Positions 53,915-56,909 of a stretch of DNA of 56,909 bases are shown one piece after another. A model generated the notes under the pieces. That model worked only from the letters and a program-made list of their open reading frames with translations. It did not search any database and was not told the origin of the DNA. How positions within the stretch are numbered: the stretch's first letter is position 1; each line of letters opens with the position of its first letter. Source of the DNA: Asticcacaulis benevestitus DSM 16100 = ATCC BAA-896. Lineage in GTDB: Bacteria; Pseudomonadota; Alphaproteobacteria; Caulobacterales; Caulobacteraceae. Made by a program: the position numbers and the translations under genes. The DNA lies in NCBI RefSeq assembly GCF_000376105.1, contig NZ_AQWM01000024.1:1-56909 (forward strand). The letters run 5' to 3'.

Positions 53915-54994
53915 CTATTGTGCCACCATATTGCCGATGCCGATGATCACGGTCGAGATAATCAGGGTACCGATGCCGAGCCAGACCATGAAACGCGTCT
54001 TGTTGGCGGTGCCCTTCCATTCCTTCAGAGCAAAACCCCACAGGGTCGAGAACAGAATGATCGAGGCCATGTGCAGCGTCCAGGACGAAAAGCCGAACTT
54101 GCCCATCTGGCTTTCTCCCATGGTGTAGAAGAAGAACTGGAAGTACCACAAGGTGCCGCCCAGCGCCGCCAGCAGGTAGTTGGCCATCAGGGGCGCTTTG
54201 CCCTGACCGGCGTGAACCTTGGATAGCGTGCCGCCCCACTCGCCGGCCGATTTGTTCTTAAGGATCAGGTACAGGCACCACAGGAAATTAGTGGTGAAGC
54301 CCCCTGCCAAGACGACGCACAGGACAGGCAGGCCAACCCAAAGGGGGCCAGTGCCTGCCGCGGCCGTCGCTTCACGGATGGGATCGCCTGCAGCTAAGCC
54401 GAAGGCGAAGAAGGACGACATGACGCCGGAGAAGACCGCGATCAGGAAGCCTTTCTTGAGGTCGAATTCTCCCCGATCCGGCGCACTGGCATCACCCGCC
54501 ACATTGGCCAGTTGCTTTTCCTTGGCGTTTCCCGCCAGGGCGACGATGACAATGCCCAGAACCACGACAGCAATACCGATAAAGGTGTAGGCGCTACCGG
54601 GCTTGGCGATCAGTTCTCCGAAGGTGCCCTGGAAGATTGGCGGGCCCACCGTGCCAATCACGGTCGTCAGACCCAGCGCGACCGCCATGCCGAGCGACAG
54701 GCCGAGATAGCGCATGGTCAGACCAAAGGTCAGGCCACCGAGCCCCCATCCGGCGCCGCATAAATAGCAGATCAGCAGGGTGTGCGAGGGAACCGACGTC
54801 AGGACATTGATCAGGTCCTTGCTGCCTATAAAGGCGCCGATCCATGGCGCCAGAATCCACGAGAATACCCCGCCGGTCAGCCAGAAAATTTCCCACGACC
54901 ATAGCCTGATGCGTTTATAGGGCACATAAAAGCTGGCGGACGACAGCCCGCCCAGCCAGTGGAAGAGGACGCCGAGTAAAGGGTTGGGGTTCAT
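53915..54994 (-). CDS. rhaT: RhaT-like L-rhamnose/H+ symporter
   Basis: Inner-membrane protein of 359 aa, about ten helices, of the RhaT family. The start MNPNPLLGVLFHWLGGLSSA and SFYVPYKRIRLWSWEIFWLT are characteristic, as are GLTFGLTMRYLGLSLGMAVA and LGLTTVIGTVGPPIFQG. It should bring L-rhamnose released by GH78 into the cytoplasm with a proton. It lies 20 bp downstream of the lactonase gene in the same operon. The symbol is given by family resemblance. Confidence 0.92.
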   Translation of the reverse strand: MNPNPLLGVLFHWLGGLSSASFYVPYKRIRLWSWEIFWLTGGVFSWILAPWIGAFIGSKDLINVLTSVPSHTLLICYLCGAGWGLGGLTFGLTMRYLGLSLGMAVALGLTTVIGTVGPPIFQGTFGELIAKPGSAYTFIGIAVVVLGIVIVALAGNAKEKQLANVAGDASAPDRGEFDLKKGFLIAVFSGVMSSFFAFGLAAGDPIREATAAAGTGPLWVGLPVLCVVLAGGFTTNFLWCLYLILKNKSAGEWGGTLSKVHAGQGKAPLMANYLLAALGGTLWYFQFFFYTMGESQMGKFGFSSWTLHMASIILFSTLWGFALKEWKGTANKTRFMVWLGIGTLIISTVIIGIGNMVAQ

Positions 54995-55014
54995 GCGCGT
55001 TTCCTGTGTTTTTG

Positions 55015-55932
55015 TTATAGTCTGTAAAGGCGTTCGGCCGTGCCGGCAAAGAGGCTATCCCGTTCATCAGCACTGAAATCCTTGGTAATCTCGTCATAGG
55101 CATCAAGCGCCCGGCGATAGGTATTGAACAACTTGTCGGTCGGGAAATCACTGGCGAAGGCGCAGCGCTCAGGGCCAAACGTCTCTATCGTTTGAAGGAT
55201 CAGGGGCCGCACCGTCTGCGTCGTCCACCGGCGATCAACAAATCCCATGCCGGAGATTTTGACGGCGGCGTGGGGCAGGGCAGCCAGAACTGCCAGTCCG
55301 CTTCGCCATTCGGTCAGATCAAAACCCCCATGCTGGTCAGGAACTGGCATGCCCATATGGTTGAGAATAACAGGTACGTCCGGGTGTTTGGCGGCCAGCG
55401 CGGCCGCCTGTTTCATCTGACCGGGATAAATCTGCAGATCAAAGGATAGCCTATATTTGGAGAGGAGGCCGTAACCGTAGTCAAATGCGTCATCGTCGAG
55501 CAGATTGCGTGGCGTGTAGGTGCGCGTGGGATCGGCGTGCCAGTTGAGGATATGACGGATGCCGCGGACATTGCCATGCTCAGCGTGAGCGGCCAGAAGC
55601 GGCTCGATATCGAGACGGTTGAGGGCCGCGAAGGCGACGATGGCGTTCGGTTTTCGGCCGGCATCGGCGAGGGATTGCAACCATTTCGTTTCGTTCAGTG
55701 CGTCATCTGGGTGCGCGCCGGCATCTATGTGGACGATCTTTTCGACCGGATACCCGGCGGCATCGGCAAAATAGTCGTTCAGCGTGTAGTCGCTGGCAAT
55801 CGCTTCAACACTGCCATTGGGCCCGTCATCGGTGAATGGCGGGGTCAGCCACGGATACCGTAGCCCCGTTCTATCACTTTTGGCCAATTGCCAAAGATGC
55901 ACGTGCGCGTCGACAAAACGCCCAATCGCCAT
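55015..55932 (-). CDS. Amidohydrolase-2 lactonase, likely L-rhamnono-lactonase
   Basis: Metal-dependent TIM-barrel protein of 305 aa of the lactonase-like amidohydrolase family. Metal ligands begin with FVDAHVHLWQL; further signatures are IVHIDAGAHPDDALNETKWL, GIRHILNWHADPT, VPVILNHMGMPVPDQ and CAFASDFPTD. In this context it should hydrolyse L-rhamnono-1,4-lactone to L-rhamnonate in the non-phosphorylating pathway. It precedes RhaT by 20 bp. L-fucono-lactonase is an alternative. Confidence 0.86.
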   Translation of the reverse strand: MAIGRFVDAHVHLWQLAKSDRTGLRYPWLTPPFTDDGPNGSVEAIASDYTLNDYFADAAGYPVEKIVHIDAGAHPDDALNETKWLQSLADAGRKPNAIVAFAALNRLDIEPLLAAHAEHGNVRGIRHILNWHADPTRTYTPRNLLDDDAFDYGYGLLSKYRLSFDLQIYPGQMKQAAALAAKHPDVPVILNHMGMPVPDQHGGFDLTEWRSGLAVLAALPHAAVKISGMGFVDRRWTTQTVRPLILQTIETFGPERCAFASDFPTDKLFNTYRRALDAYDEITKDFSADERDSLFAGTAERLYRL

Positions 55933-55994
55933 GATATCCGCCTGTTCTTATGGCGCGAGGTTTGTTCCCCGCACCGCTTTTATACGTATGTAGT

Positions 55995-56741
55995 TTAGTA
56001 CGTGGTCCGGCCCCCGGACGTATCGAAGACCGAAGCCGTTGTGAAGGAGCATTCTTCCGAGGCCATGAAGCAGACCGTTGCGGCCGATTCATCGACAATG
56101 CCCAAGCGCCCCATCGGGATCTTCGAGCGCATATACTCGACCTGTGACGGCGGTAATTGCGCCAGGATCGGGCTCTCGAACGTGGCAGGGGTCAGGGCAT
56201 TGGCGATCACGCCCCTTGTGGCCAACTCCTTGCCAAGGCTTTTGGTCAGGCCGATCACGCCGGCCTTGGAGGCCGAGTAGGCCGAGGCGTTGGGATTGCC
56301 CTCCTTACCGGCCACGCTCGCCACATTGACGATGCGGCCATAGCCGTTTTCGAGCAAATAGGGGATGACCTCGCGGCAGGTATAGAAGGTGCCGTTCAGA
56401 TTGATGTCCATGACCTTCAGCCACGACTCGACTGGGAATTCCCACACCGGCACGGTGGCACCGGTGATGCCGGCCGAATTGATCAGGATATCGATCTTGC
56501 CGAGGATATCGCGGCTGAGCTTAGCAGCGGCCGCCACGGCCTCACGATTCGAGACATCAAGCGCCACCACGGCGGCTGCGCCGGTTTCGGCTTTTGCGGC
56601 ATCCAAAGCCTCGGCGTTCAAATCCCATAACACGACCGTGCCGCCCTCGGCGACGATGCGGGCAGCCGCCGCCTTGCCGAGGCCGGACGCGGCGCCGGTT
56701 ATGATGGCCGTGCGGCCCTTATAGCGGTTCTCAAAGATCAC
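55995..56741 (-). CDS. SDR dehydrogenase of the rhamnose pathway
   Basis: Classical short-chain dehydrogenase of 248 aa: IITGAASGLGKAAAARIVAE (cofactor loop), LINSAGITGATVPVWEF, NVASVAGKEGNPNASAYSAS with K after it (YxxxK). It could be L-rhamnose 1-dehydrogenase or 2-keto-3-deoxy-L-rhamnonate 4-dehydrogenase. The coupling to a fumarylacetoacetate-hydrolase-type gene, which splits the 2,4-diketo product, favours the latter. The GTG start at 56741 overlaps the upstream stop by 4 bp. Confidence 0.85.
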   Translation of the reverse strand: MIFENRYKGRTAIITGAASGLGKAAAARIVAEGGTVVLWDLNAEALDAAKAETGAAAVVALDVSNREAVAAAAKLSRDILGKIDILINSAGITGATVPVWEFPVESWLKVMDINLNGTFYTCREVIPYLLENGYGRIVNVASVAGKEGNPNASAYSASKAGVIGLTKSLGKELATRGVIANALTPATFESPILAQLPPSQVEYMRSKIPMGRLGIVDESAATVCFMASEECSFTTASVFDTSGGRTTY

Positions 56742-56909
56742 GAAAGTATCTCCAGGCCTTCAAGCGTGAAGGGGACAACGGTTTGTTTTTGTTCGCCGAG
56801 CTTCGAGACGCCGAGGTGCATCACGTCGCCGGCGTTGAGATAGATCGGATCGGGCTTCTTGCCTTCACCGACGCCCGGCGGTGTGCCGGTGATGACCATG
56901 TCGCCGGGC
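56738..56909 (-). CDS. Fumarylacetoacetate-hydrolase-family protein, C-terminus, cut by window edge
   Basis: The last 56 codons of a gene entering from the right edge. PGDMVITGTPPGVGEGKKPD and YLNAGDVMHLGVSKLGEQKQ are the conserved C-terminal motif of FAH-family enzymes. In rhamnose catabolism this family hydrolyses 2,4-diketo-3-deoxy-L-rhamnonate to pyruvate and lactate. It overlaps the SDR start (GTGA), so it is operonic. Confidence 0.85.
   Translation of the reverse strand, partial: PGDMVITGTPPGVGEGKKPDPIYLNAGDVMHLGVSKLGEQKQTVVPFTLEGLEILS

Noticed and set aside
1..56909. CRISPR arrays, tRNA or rRNA genes
   Set aside because: I saw no regularly spaced repeats, cloverleaf-like sequences or rRNA segments on reading the window.

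Overview
The window looks like a chromosomal segment of a carbohydrate-degrading alphaproteobacterium. Caulobacteraceae, and Asticcacaulis in particular, is my best guess. The basis is GC-rich coding sequence, a TonB-dependent receptor beside secreted glycoside hydrolases, Tat-exported hydrolases, and a non-phosphorylating deoxysugar pathway. This is inference from gene content, not a measured placement. I saw no rRNA, tRNA or CRISPR array.

Left part (1-13.8 kb). An IS701-type transposase is cut by the left edge and followed by decayed sequence. Then come a GH3 beta-glucosidase and a divergent NmrA-type reductase/HxlR regulator pair. A fructan/sucrose locus follows: a FucU/RbsD-type mutarotase, a broken GH32 gene, a ROK-fold regulator, a sugar-porter MFS permease, a ROK fructokinase, a beta-phosphoglucomutase-like HAD enzyme and an intact secreted GH32 fructosidase. 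Three inverted repeats of one architecture (TA-N-GTC-N9-GAC-N-TA) sit upstream of the mutarotase/broken GH32, the permease and the intact GH32, and probably define one regulon.

Middle part (13.8-43.9 kb). In order: a glutamate-receptor-like ligand-gated channel; a four-gene envelope operon ending in a CsgG-like lipoprotein with a FlgT-like tail; decayed conjugation genes; a GH2/GH95 pair (beta-galactosidase-like and alpha-L-fucosidase-like); and a tightly coupled seven-gene minus-strand operon at 26.8-33.8 kb. That operon encodes a KAS III enzyme, an extended SDR, an MBL hydrolase, an F390-synthetase-like adenylating enzyme, an ATP-grasp ligase, a FemAB/GNAT-like acyltransferase and a Rieske oxygenase. 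It looks like a compact biosynthetic cluster that I cannot match to a described pathway, and it is the best candidate for an undescribed system here. After it come a decayed YncE/phosphoesterase gene, a DUF6438 lipoprotein, a DUF5694 protein, a spermidine-synthase-like protein, a DUF1275 membrane protein, PhnA, an XRE regulator, and two chemoreceptors flanking a Tat-exported GH43.

Right part (44.3 kb to the end). An L-rhamnose-glycoside utilisation locus: GH3, a large Tat-exported GH78 alpha-L-rhamnosidase, a TonB-dependent receptor with a branched terminator behind it, a divergent LacI-type regulator, a RhaT symporter, a lactonase, an SDR dehydrogenase and the C-terminus of a fumarylacetoacetate-hydrolase-type enzyme. 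Together these would take rhamnosides across the outer membrane, cleave them in the periplasm, import L-rhamnose and oxidise it through the non-phosphorylated lactone pathway.
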